DNA of 64,000 bases from Tropicimonas sediminicola. GTDB taxonomy: Bacteria > Pseudomonadota > Alphaproteobacteria > Rhodobacterales > Rhodobacteraceae. Below the pieces are notes generated by a model. The model did not search any database, was not told the origin of the DNA, and saw only the letters and a program-made list of their open reading frames with translations. Both the position numbers and the translations under genes were made by a program. Each line of letters begins with the position of its first letter. Within the stretch, counting starts at the first letter, position 1. The DNA is taken from the NCBI RefSeq assembly GCF_900188335.1, contig NZ_FZOY01000001.1, forward strand, positions 496,001-560,000, given 5' to 3'. Positions 7,946-16,800 of the stretch are shown in pieces.

Positions 7946-8644
7946 TTATCCAAGCGGTCGCGGCTTGGCAAAGAGGATGTCGTCGATGGCGATTCCGCCC
8001 GGGTCGGTGTTGAGGATCAGCATCCCGGCGATGCCGGGGCCCGCCCCCTGCAGGCGATAGCCGAGTTCGGTGATTCCGGTGCCGGGGTGGTGGCTGAAAT
8101 GGCCGAGGCGCTGGCCGTCGCGGGCCAGAAGCGTGACCTCGACGCTCCCCTGCGCCGCCGGGCCCGTGCCGAGCGGGGCGGCGTAGTCGGTATGGACGCG
8201 GAAGCCGGTCGCGGGCTGATCGGTGTCGAAGAGGATCGCCACCGCCCCCTCCCCGCGTGCCTCGAGCGCCGGGAAGCCGGCAGGGCCGAGCGGAAACAGG
8301 GCGTTGGAGCCGAAGCCGCGGTGCGACGCGACGCTCAGGTTCTGCCTCGGCGCGCCGCCCGCAATGCGGAGCCAGGGACCGTCCGGAGCGCCGGTGATCG
8401 TGTCGTGTCCGGTGCTGTTGGAGGAAACCTGTTGCCCGACGAAGCGCTCGCCGATCCATGCGCCGGAGGAATAGACCGGGCGGTCGAGGTTGAAGCCGGG
8501 CTCCGCCCGGGGCGGCAGCCGCTCGAAGTCAATCCGCCCGTCGAGGTCGTCACGCAAGACGCGGTAGTCCGCGATCTCGACATCGCCGGCCGTCGCTGCG
8601 GTGCCGAGGAGGAGCCCTAGCAGCCAGCCGAACCGTCGCATCAT
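7946..8644 (-). CDS. Secreted protein of unknown function
   Basis: A 232-residue protein. Residues 1-19 form a Sec signal peptide (two Met-Arg, then LLGLLLGTAATAG). The mature part looks beta-rich: EARGEGAVAILFDTDQPATGF and GMLILNTDPGGIAIDDILF resemble jelly-roll or lectin-like domains found in exported proteins with a terminal DDI(L/A)F strand. The start ATG at 8642-8644 overlaps the TGA of the upstream PhzF gene by one base (TGATG), which fixes the start and indicates coupling. I do not recognise a named family and propose no function. Confidence 0.7.
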   Translation of the reverse strand: MMRRFGWLLGLLLGTAATAGDVEIADYRVLRDDLDGRIDFERLPPRAEPGFNLDRPVYSSGAWIGERFVGQQVSSNSTGHDTITGAPDGPWLRIAGGAPRQNLSVASHRGFGSNALFPLGPAGFPALEARGEGAVAILFDTDQPATGFRVHTDYAAPLGTGPAAQGSVEVTLLARDGQRLGHFSHHPGTGITELGYRLQGAGPGIAGMLILNTDPGGIAIDDILFAKPRPLG

Positions 8645-9576
8645 CAGCCCTCGCTTGCGCGCGGCGGCCTGATGCGGCCCTCGCCGATCCGGACCGCGCT
8701 GCCGCCGATCCGGACCCGGGTCAGCCGCCCGGTCTCGACCGTCGTCTCCAGCTCGATCCGGCTGGGCCGGCCCATCTCGGCGCCTTGCAGCAGACGGAAC
8801 CGGGTGACGCCCTCGCAAGGAACGCCGGCCTGCATCAGCGGCGCAGCGAGTATGGCGCTGGCCGACCCGGTCGCGGGATCTTCGGGGATGCCGGCGGTCG
8901 GTGAGAACATGCGGGCCCGAAAATCGACGGCGTCCGCATCCTCGTTACCGCCGCGTGTATAGAGATAGGCGGAATCGACCTGCGCGGCGGCCATGAGTTC
9001 GGACCAATGCGGTTCGATCGGGCGGGCGGCGGCGAGTGCCGATCTGTCGGCCAGCGGGACGAACAGGAAGGCCGGCCCGCCCTGAAAGGCGCCGGGCAGA
9101 TGGGCGTCGAACCCGATGCTCTCCTGCGGGAGGCCGAGCGCCGAGGCGATCAGACCGCTGGGCGCGCGGCCCGGATGCGGCACCGGCAGGACCGGGGCCT
9201 CGAACCGTCCGGAGGTCAGCCCTGCGCGCCGTTGCAGCGTGACCGGAACCAGCCCGGCCTCTTCCTCGAGGACCAGCTCGGCGTCGAAATCGCCCGTCCC
9301 GTGCTGAAGTTCGGCGAGCAGCGCCGCGCAGCCGAGCGTCGGATGGCCGGCGAAGGGGATCTCGGCGGTCGGAAAGAAGATCCGGACGTGCGCCGCGTGG
9401 CGTGCATCGCGCGGCGCCATCACGAAGATCGTCTCCGAGAGGTTGAACTCCCGCGCGATGGTCTGCATCTGCGCGGTCTCCAGCCCGTCGGCCCCGAGCA
9501 CCACGGCGAGCGGGTTGCCGGCAAACGGCGTGTCGGTGAAGACATCGAGCGTGTGAAAGGGGAGTGTGTCGGTCAA
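8644..9576 (-). CDS. PhzF family isomerase/epimerase
   Basis: A 310-residue PhzF-like enzyme. FHTLDVFTDTPFAGNPLAVVLGADGL at the N-terminus and IPFAGHPTLGCA in the first half are diagnostic; EETIFV-like SETIFVM contains the conserved catalytic Glu region. The family has the diaminopimelate-epimerase fold; some members isomerise phenazine precursors, but most have unknown substrates. The best start is TTG at 9574-9576, preceded by GGAGGT five bases upstream; the longer open frame to 9777 has no family-like sequence. PEDPATGSASA near the C-terminus is the second conserved loop. It is coupled to the secreted-protein gene downstream. No phenazine genes are present. Confidence 0.88.
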   Translation of the reverse strand: MTDTLPFHTLDVFTDTPFAGNPLAVVLGADGLETAQMQTIAREFNLSETIFVMAPRDARHAAHVRIFFPTAEIPFAGHPTLGCAALLAELQHGTGDFDAELVLEEEAGLVPVTLQRRAGLTSGRFEAPVLPVPHPGRAPSGLIASALGLPQESIGFDAHLPGAFQGGPAFLFVPLADRSALAAARPIEPHWSELMAAAQVDSAYLYTRGGNEDADAVDFRARMFSPTAGIPEDPATGSASAILAAPLMQAGVPCEGVTRFRLLQGAEMGRPSRIELETTVETGRLTRVRIGGSAVRIGEGRIRPPRASEG

Positions 9577-9652
9577 GCGGACCTCCCGGACGGTGGTGGA
9601 ACGGTCGGAGGGTGATCCATCCTTCCCGCGCTGTAAACCGGCGGCGGCGGAA

Positions 9653-9770
9653 GGCTCCCGCCGGGACAGGCCGCATCGTGGATGCGACCTCTCCCGTTGG
9701 GCGTAGCCGCGCGCGAGGCGCGCGCGGGCGATCTTTCGGACGAAAGATCGTGCCTCCGGCGGGGGTATTT
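9653..9770 (+). repeat. Dispersed palindromic intergenic repeat, copy A
   Basis: Ordered parts are GGCTCCCGCC, a GCATC/GATGC hairpin, CCCGTTGGGC, a CGCGCG-rich hairpin, a GATCTTTCG/CGAAAGATC hairpin and CCTCCGGCGGGG. The same order recurs at 18890-19030, 30604-30720 and 33481-33560. This copy lies between phzF and pyrG, both on the minus strand. Confidence 0.8.
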
Positions 9771-9793
9771 CCGCCAAGAAGACAGGCGTTGGG

Positions 9794-11437
9794 TCAGACC
9801 AGCCGGCTGTTGTCCTTGGCCGCGCGGATGAAGTCGCGGAACAGGGGGTGGGGGTCGAAGGGCTTGGACTTCAGCTCGGGGTGGAACTGAACGCCGATGA
9901 ACCAGGGGTGGTCCGCTACCTCGACGATCTCCGGCAGGCGACCGTCCGGCGACATGCCGGAGAACTTGAGCCCGTGCTCCTCGAGCTTGTCCTTGTAGCG
10001 GATGTCGACCTCGTACCGGTGGCGGTGGCGCTCGTCGATCGCGGTCCGGCCATAGATCTCGGCCACGCGGCTGCCGGGGGTGAGCACGGCGTCGTAGGAG
10101 CCGAGGCGCATGGTGCCGCCCTTGTCGTCATCGACCTTGCGCTCGACCCGTGCGTTGCCCTGCACCCATTCCTTGAGGTGATAGACCACCGGCGTGAAGC
10201 GTTTCTTGCCCGCCTCGTGGTCGAATTCCTCGGAGCCGGCGTCTGCCATGTCGGTGAGGTGGCGCGCGGCCTCGATCACTGCCATCTGCATGCCGAGGCA
10301 GATGCCCAGGTAGGGTACCTTGCGGGTGCGGGCGAACTCGGCGGCCTTGATCTTGCCTTCCGTGCCGCGTTCGCCAAAGCCGCCGGGCACGATGATCGCG
10401 TGGTAGGGCTCGAGATGCGGGACGCAGTCTTCCTTCTCGAAGATCTCGGCGTCGATCCACTCCGCATTGACCTTGACCCGGTTGGCCATGCCGCCGTGGG
10501 TCAGCGCCTCGGCGATCGATTTGTAGGCGTCTTCGAGTTGCGTGTACTTGCCGACGATGGCCACCCGAACCTCGCCGTCGGAATTGTGGATGCGGTCGGA
10601 GACGTCTTCCCAGCGTTCCAGATTCGGCTTCGGTGCGGGAGAGATGTCGAAGGCGTCGAGGACCGCCTGGTCCAGCCCCTCGCGGTGATAGGCCAGCGGC
10701 GCATCGTAGATCGACTTGAGATCCTGGGCGGCGATCACAGCCTCCGGGCGCACGTTGCAGAACAGCGCGAGCTTGTCGCGTTCCTTCTGGGGAATCGGCA
10801 TCTCGGAGCGGCAGACCAGCAGGTCGGGCGCGAGGCCGATGGAGCGCAGTTCCTTGACCGAGTGTTGCGTCGGCTTGGTCTTGAGTTCGCCGGAGGCCTT
10901 GATGAAGGGCAGCAGCGTCAGGTGCATGAAGATCGACTGGCCGCGGCCCTTGTCCTGGGCGAACTGGCGGATCGCCTCGAAGAACGGCAGGCCCTCGATG
11001 TCGCCGACGGTGCCGCCGATCTCGCAGAGCATGAAGTCGACCTCGTCCTCGCCGATGGCGATCCATTCCTTGATCTCGTTGGTGACGTGCGGGATCACCT
11101 GGATCGTCTTGCCGAGGTAATCGCCGCGGCGCTCCTTTTCCAGCACGTTGGAATAGATCCGCCCGGAGGAGACCGAGTCCGTCCGCCGCGCCGCCACGCC
11201 GGTGAAGCGCTCGTAGTGGCCGAGGTCGAGGTCGGTCTCGGCGCCGTCGTCTGTGACGAAGACCTCGCCGTGCTCGAAGGGGCTCATCGTGCCCGGGTCG
11301 ACGTTCAGGTAGGGGTCGAGCTTGCGCAGCCTTACACTGAATCCGCGCGCCTGCAGCAGCGCGCCGAGGGCGGCGGATGCCAGCCCCTTGCCGAGGGACG
11401 AAACGACGCCGCCTGTAATGAAGATGAAGCGTGCCAT
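9794..11437 (-). CDS. pyrG: CTP synthase
   Basis: A 547-residue CTP synthase, normal length. It converts UTP to CTP with ATP and glutamine in the cytoplasm. The N-terminal synthetase domain begins [18 protein letters not shown] and carries the P-loop; the C-terminal glutamine amidotransferase domain has the nucleophile in GICLGMQ and HPE at [10 protein letters not shown]. The start ATG at 11435-11437 is the conserved N-terminus; the frame extends upstream without family-like sequence. secG lies upstream on the same strand with a gap of about 200 bases containing a CAACAGCA/TGCTGTTG dyad. The secG-pyrG order is usual in Rhodobacteraceae. Confidence 0.97.
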   Translation of the reverse strand: MARFIFITGGVVSSLGKGLASAALGALLQARGFSVRLRKLDPYLNVDPGTMSPFEHGEVFVTDDGAETDLDLGHYERFTGVAARRTDSVSSGRIYSNVLEKERRGDYLGKTIQVIPHVTNEIKEWIAIGEDEVDFMLCEIGGTVGDIEGLPFFEAIRQFAQDKGRGQSIFMHLTLLPFIKASGELKTKPTQHSVKELRSIGLAPDLLVCRSEMPIPQKERDKLALFCNVRPEAVIAAQDLKSIYDAPLAYHREGLDQAVLDAFDISPAPKPNLERWEDVSDRIHNSDGEVRVAIVGKYTQLEDAYKSIAEALTHGGMANRVKVNAEWIDAEIFEKEDCVPHLEPYHAIIVPGGFGERGTEGKIKAAEFARTRKVPYLGICLGMQMAVIEAARHLTDMADAGSEEFDHEAGKKRFTPVVYHLKEWVQGNARVERKVDDDKGGTMRLGSYDAVLTPGSRVAEIYGRTAIDERHRHRYEVDIRYKDKLEEHGLKFSGMSPDGRLPEIVEVADHPWFIGVQFHPELKSKPFDPHPLFRDFIRAAKDNSRLV

Positions 11438-11565
11438 AGGTGGCCGACCCCCGTGATCTGGGCGCGGTTCCTGGCCTTGGAGCGCGCCGGTTTCAGCAGC
11501 AAGAATGCGTTCCGAGAAACGCACCATCACGGGACTCGGATTTTAGAGGATTCGCCGTGACAGGG

Positions 11566-11589
11566 CAACAGCACCTCTAGATGCTGTTG
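11566..11589. other. Inverted repeat between secG and pyrG
   Basis: CAACAGCA at 11566-11573 pairs perfectly with TGCTGTTG at 11582-11589 across an 8-base loop containing TCTAGA. It lies after the secG stop and about 130 bases before pyrG. No T-run follows on the minus strand, so a regulatory or mRNA-processing element is as likely as a terminator. Confidence 0.4.
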
Positions 11590-11635
11590 TCGAATTCTGG
11601 ATGTATGCAAAGCCTAGTGGCTTGTTGGTGACGCC

Positions 11636-12004
11636 TTACTCCGCAGCCTGCGGCACCAGCGGCGTGTTGCCGGACGGTGCGGGCGGCAGCAGATCGCTGG
11701 CCGACGGTGTGTCGGTGACCGGGGCCTGAACCGGCGCGGGCGCGTCGGTGATCCGGTCGACGACCGATGCGGTATCGGAATTCGCGGCGGCGAGAATCGT
11801 CAGCGTGATCGAGGTGATGATGAAGGCGATGGCAAAGAGCCAGGTCATCTTGCCGAGCGCGGTCGCCGCGGCGCGACCAGACATGACACCACCGCCACCG
11901 CCACCGCCCATGCCCAGGCCGCCGCCCTCGGAACGTTGCAGCAGCACGATGCCGATCAGGCACAGGGCCAGGATCAGGTGGACGATCAGGATGACGTTTT
12001 CCAT
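11636..12004 (-). CDS. secG: Preprotein translocase subunit SecG
   Basis: A 122-residue inner-membrane protein. It has the SecG pattern of two transmembrane helices (residues about 1-20 and 53-74) flanking [17 protein letters not shown], the signature of the family. It supports SecYEG-mediated protein export. The C-terminal 45 residues are Pro/Ala-rich and variable, as in other alphaproteobacteria. The start ATG at 12002-12004 gives [14 protein letters not shown]. It is divergently arranged with purA across about 170 bases and upstream of pyrG on the same strand. The much longer open frame to 13042 is an antisense shadow over purA. Confidence 0.95.
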   Translation of the reverse strand: MENVILIVHLILALCLIGIVLLQRSEGGGLGMGGGGGGGVMSGRAAATALGKMTWLFAIAFIITSITLTILAAANSDTASVVDRITDAPAPVQAPVTDTPSASDLLPPAPSGNTPLVPQAAE

Positions 12005-12175
12005 GCACGGAGCCTCGAATTCGGATGCGGGGTATCTAATGGGAAGCCCACCTGCCCGCAACCCCTTGGGGCCGGCGTTTCGTCCAAGCTGGGCCAATGC
12101 GTCAGAATGGAGGTTTCCGCCCCGCTCCGCTACCGCTATACCGGCGCGGGTTTTCTGCCAGCCAAGGAGATGGAT

Positions 12176-13468
12176 ATGGCCAATGTCGTCGTGGTCGGCG
12201 CCCAGTGGGGCGACGAGGGGAAGGGCAAGATCGTTGACTGGCTGTCGGAACGTGCCGACGTGATCGCCCGTTTCCAGGGCGGGCATAACGCCGGCCACAC
12301 GCTGGTGATCGACGGCGAGGTGTTCAAGCTGTCGCTGTTGCCGTCGGGGATTGTGCGCAAGGGCAAGATCAGCGTGATCGGCAACGGTGTCGTGCTGGAT
12401 CCCTGGGCGCTGGTCTCCGAGGTCGAGAAGCTGGCCGCGCAGGGTGTCGAGATCACGCCCGACAACCTGATGATCGCCGAGAACACGCCGCTGATTCTGC
12501 CGCTGCACGGCGAGCTGGATCGTGGCCGCGAGGCGCAGAACTCGGTGGCCAAGATCGGCACAACCGGACGCGGTATCGGCCCTGCCTACGAGGACAAGGT
12601 CGGCCGGCGGGTGATCCGCGTCGCCGACCTCGCCGACGAGGCGACGCTGCAGACGCGTATCGGGCGGCTGCTCGTGCACCATGACGCGCTGCGCAAGGGG
12701 CTGGGCCTGCCGCCGGTCGATTCGGACAAGCTGCTGGCCGACCTGCGCGAGATCGCGCCCAAGGTGCTGCCCTACGCGAAGCCGGTCTGGCGCGAGATGA
12801 ACATCGCCCGCAAGGCCGGCAAGCGGATCCTTTTCGAGGGAGCGCAGGGTAGCCTGCTCGACGTCGATTTCGGCACCTATCCCTACGTGACCTCCTCCAC
12901 CACGCTCTCGGGCAGCGCCGCCGCAGGCACCGGCATGGGGCCGGGCTCGATCGACTTCGTGCTCGGGATCGTCAAGGCCTACACCACCCGCGTCGGCGAA
13001 GGCCCGTTCCCCTGCGAGCTCTTCGACAAGGTGGGCGAGCACCTGGCGACCGTGGGCCGCGAGAAGGGCACCGTGACGGGCCGTTCCCGTCGCTGCGGCT
13101 GGTTCGATGCGGTCCTCGTGCGGCAGACCTGTGCGCTCTCCGGCGTGAACGGTATCGCGCTGACCAAGATGGACGTGCTCGACGGGCTCGAGGAGCTGAA
13201 GATCTGCACCGGCTACGAACTCGACGGTGAGCGGCTGGACTACCTGCCGACCGCGGCCGACCAGCAGGCGCGCGTGACCCCGATCTACGAGACGATGGAA
13301 GGCTGGAGCGAGAGCACGGCTGGCGCGCGCAGCTGGGCCGACCTGCCCGGCGCGGCGGTGAAGTATGTCCGCCGGATCGAGGAGTTGATCGAGTGCCCGG
13401 TCGCGCTACTTTCCACCTCGCCCGAGCGTGACGACACGATCCTCGTCACCGATCCTTTCGCGGACTGA
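12176..13468 (+). CDS. purA: Adenylosuccinate synthetase
   Basis: A 430-residue enzyme making adenylosuccinate from IMP, aspartate and GTP, the committed step of AMP synthesis. [21 protein letters not shown] carries the GTP-binding loop, and [20 protein letters not shown] and [21 protein letters not shown] are family hallmarks. Length is normal. The ribosome site AAGGAG at 12164-12169 favours ATG 12176 over the in-frame ATG at 12170, which would have no spacing. DUF2842 follows with a one-base gap. It diverges from secG. Confidence 0.97.
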   Translation: MANVVVVGAQWGDEGKGKIVDWLSERADVIARFQGGHNAGHTLVIDGEVFKLSLLPSGIVRKGKISVIGNGVVLDPWALVSEVEKLAAQGVEITPDNLMIAENTPLILPLHGELDRGREAQNSVAKIGTTGRGIGPAYEDKVGRRVIRVADLADEATLQTRIGRLLVHHDALRKGLGLPPVDSDKLLADLREIAPKVLPYAKPVWREMNIARKAGKRILFEGAQGSLLDVDFGTYPYVTSSTTLSGSAAAGTGMGPGSIDFVLGIVKAYTTRVGEGPFPCELFDKVGEHLATVGREKGTVTGRSRRCGWFDAVLVRQTCALSGVNGIALTKMDVLDGLEELKICTGYELDGERLDYLPTAADQQARVTPIYETMEGWSESTAGARSWADLPGAAVKYVRRIEELIECPVALLSTSPERDDTILVTDPFAD

Positions 13469-13469
13469 C

Positions 13470-13742
13470 ATGACCCTGAGCTACAAGGCGCGGCGGCGCT
13501 GGTCCCTCTTCATTCTGCTGGTCGGCATGCCCGCCTACGTGGTGGGCGCCGTTACCGTGGTGAACGCGCTGGAGCGGCCGTCGATCCTTGTTGAGTTCCT
13601 GGTCTACGTGGTGCTCGGGGTGGCCTGGGTCCTGCCGTTCCGCTTCGTCTTTCGCGGGATCGGCAAGCCCGATCCCGACGCGGATGCCGGGGCGGGCGAG
13701 GCGTCGCCTCCTTCCGCTTCGGACGCCCCCGAGGACAGATAG
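13470..13742 (+). CDS. DUF2842 small membrane protein
   Basis: A 90-residue protein starting MTLSYKARRRWSLFILLVG, the signature of DUF2842, with two transmembrane helices (about residues 11-32 and 42-62) and a short acidic, Pro/Ala/Asp-rich cytoplasmic tail. Function unknown. It starts one base after the purA stop, so it is probably co-translated; the purA-DUF2842 pair is common in Rhodobacterales. Confidence 0.88.
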   Translation: MTLSYKARRRWSLFILLVGMPAYVVGAVTVVNALERPSILVEFLVYVVLGVAWVLPFRFVFRGIGKPDPDADAGAGEASPPSASDAPEDR

Positions 13743-13766
13743 ACGGCGCCGGAGCGCCGCTCCCTG

Positions 13767-13806
13767 AAAAGTAAAAGGACGAGGGCGCTCCTTGGCGGCC
13801 TCGTCC
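13767..13806 (-). terminator. Rho-independent terminator of the 1409-residue protein gene
   Basis: On the minus strand, GGACGAGG (13806-13799) pairs with CCTCGTCC (13784-13777) and is followed by TTTTACTTTT (13776-13767). It lies just beyond the stop of the large acidic protein gene and also separates it from the convergent DUF2842 gene. Confidence 0.8.
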
Positions 13807-13837
13807 GATACTCGTTACACCCGGTGGTGCGGAGCGG

Positions 13838-16800
13838 TCAGAGAACCGCCCGGCGTTCCTCCGGGGTATAGCGAGAGCTTTGAGAAAGGGTGAACTGGCC
13901 CCGGTCGAGCTTGCGGATCTTGCCTTGGCGCAGCAGCTGCCCGAAGGTCCGCAGGCTGTCTTCCCGCCGCAGCGCTTCCTGGCCGTCGAGCTGGCGCACG
14001 ACGTTCATGATCTGCGGGTGCGAGAAGTGCGGCCGTCCCTCGACATAGGACGTATAGGCCGCGGCGCATTCCAGGAGTTCTTCCAGGCCACTGGCGCCCA
14101 TGCGCTCGGCATATTCGTCGAAGGTCGTGCTGTCGGCGAGGATGCCGGCGGCGTCCTCGGTGCGGCTGGCCATCGGCGATTCGGCGTCGGCGTCGTCGAA
14201 CATCTCGGAGCGGGCCACGGAGACGCGGCGCGGACGCACCGGCGCGACCGGGCGATCCTCTTCGGGGCGGCGCGCGGCGGGCGCGTCGACCCGCTGCTCG
14301 GAGACCAGCATCAGCGGTGCGACCCGCGGACGTTCGCGGCTTTCGCCTTCGCTGCGCTCGCCGGAGCTGGAAACCGGGCGGCGCGGGCGCACCGGCGCGG
14401 TCCGCTCGGCCGACGCGACGTCTTCGCGCGGCGCGTCCGTCGCGTCCTGCATGGGCTGGGAGGCAAGGGTCTCATCAGCGATCGGCGCCCGCTCGGAAGG
14501 CTTCTCCGCGGCGTCATCGGCTTCGTAGGCGGCGAGCGGGATGCTGTGCGGGCGAACCACCTTGGCCAGGTCCTTGCGGTAGGGCTCCGATTCGGTCTCG
14601 CTGGTGTCGCGCTTGGCGGTCCCTTCGGCCTTGGTCGCGGCCACCGCGGCCTTCAGGTGCTCGATGGCCGAGCGGCGGCGGCGGAGTTCGGGGCCGGCGA
14701 GCTTGGTGTTGGTCTCGTCGAGCAGACGGCTCAGCTTGTCATCCTCGCCATCGGTCTGCGACAGGGCGCGGGCGCGGCGTTCGGCGACCGCCTCGGCACG
14801 ATTGGCCTCCTCGGTCTCCTGCGCAAGCTGGGCGATCGTGCTCTCGATGGCCTGGCCGAGCGTGTCGTCTTCCTCTTCGTCCGTGATCGCATCGGAGGCC
14901 CGCAGGATCAGCGCTTCCAGCGCGGGAGCTTCCTCCTCGGCCTCGTCACGCGCGGCGACCTCGTCTGCCTCGGCGACATCCTCGTCGTCGAACGCTTCAT
15001 CGCGGGCCTCGATCTCCTGCGCGTCCTCTTCCAGTTCCGAGGGATATTCGGCGAGTTCGCCCTCTTCCACGGTGTCGAAATCCGCAGCGGGTTCGTCTTC
15101 CCGCATCTCGAAGTCCGAGGCATGGATCGTATCCGTCGGAGTGGCGTGGGCGGCGAAATCGACCTGGGAGAGCGCAGCGAGGATGTCGCTGTCGTCTTCC
15201 TGCTCGGCAGTCGCCGGCGCAGCCTCGCCGTCATCGGCGGGCGTGCCCATCGCCTCGTCCGCATCAGCGGATTCCAGAGCGGCAACCTCGGCCATGTCCT
15301 CGGCCATCTCGCGCTCGACCTCTTCGAGTTCACGAAGCAGTTCGGCCTCGTCCTCGTCCGACATCAGGGCGGCGTCGGTTTCCGCCTCATCGGCTTCCGC
15401 GACCTCTGCCTTCGGCAGGTCGGCGGCCTCGGGCATCGTGGTCTCGGTTTCGACCTCGACCTCGGCCACAGCCTCGGCGACTTCCGCGATCTCTTCTTCG
15501 GGGGCGTCCAGCGTCTCCGGCTCGACGGTCTCAGTCGGCTCGGGCGCCTTTTCGGCCTTGCGGCCAGCGCCAGTCAGGGCGGCCTTGATCGACGCCATCA
15601 GAGAGGTCTTGCGGATCCGGACCACGCGGCCTTCCGGCTGCTCGGCGGGCTCTTCAGAGGTCGTCTCGGAAGCTTCTTCCACGGTCTCTTCTGCGACGGT
15701 TTCCTCGACGGTCTCGGCGTCCTCGGCGACGGCGTCGGCCAGTTCGACCTCGGTCTCCTCGGCCACGAACTCCGCTGTGAACTCGGCATCATCCGATTCG
15801 GCTGCGAATTCGGTCGCGTCATCCTGTTCCGCCTCGACGGTCTCGTCATCGCGAAGGGTCGATTCCCCGTCAAGGGCGTCGAGCACGTCGTGCATCGTCG
15901 GAACGTTGCTCTCGTCCGTGGCGAAGGGCGCCTGGGTGACTTCTTCGGTGAGGGCTTCGAACGGCGCTTCGGCGGTCTCTTCAGCGAGAACTTCGGTGGC
16001 AGCGAACTCGTCTTCCGCCACCACTTCCTCAGCCTCAGCCTCAGCCTCAGCCTCAGCCTCAGCCTCAGCCTCAGCCTCAGCCTCGACGAACTCCTGCGTG
16101 AAAGCGATGTCGCTCTCGTCAGCGGTCCCGACCTCGGGGGCTTCGAAAACGAAGGGCGCGTCCTCGGCGACGGGCTGCGACGTGTCTTCATCGGCCATCA
16201 CGTCGGTCTCGCCGGACGCTTCGACTGCGTCGTCCTGCATTTCCTCGGAGACGGTCCAGTCGGACAGCACGGCGGCAGCTTCGCCCTCGTCGATCGCGAC
16301 CGGATCCCCGGCAAGCTCGACGGTCTCTTCAATCTCCTCAATGGCCTCGACCGGCGCGGGCGTATCCCATGCGGAAGTCTCGGTGTAGGTTTCCTCGGCG
16401 GCGGGTTCGAAGACGCTTTCCTCTTCCACAACCGCTTCGGTCTCGGTCAGGGGCGCGTCCTCGGCGACGTCCGCGAAGGAGGCCGGCTGTTCCTGCACGT
16501 CGTTCTCGGGCTGCTCCCAGGTCGCCGGCGCAGGGGCGTCAAAGGCCTGCATCTCCTGCGGGGCTTCGAAGGGCGCGAATTCGCCGGTCGGCTCCGTCGA
16601 GGTTTCGAAGGAGGCGGTGTCCTGCTCGGTTTCGAGCACGGCGTCGGCAATCGGCTCGTCCTGCGCGACGACCTCGTCTTCAGCGTAGGATTCGCCGTGC
16701 TCTTCGGTCGGCTGGTCCTCCACCGGGGCAAAGGACTGTGCGTCCTCCGCCTGGGGGAAGCCTTCATCGGACGCGGCTGCGGGCTCTTGCCAGCCCATGT

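Noticed and set aside
8644-9576. Phenazine biosynthesis because of the PhzF homologue
   Set aside because: No other phz genes are present; most PhzF-family proteins are not phenazine enzymes.
16027-16080. CCTCAG array as a CRISPR or VNTR of non-coding type
   Set aside because: Units are six bases with no spacers and lie in frame inside a coding sequence.
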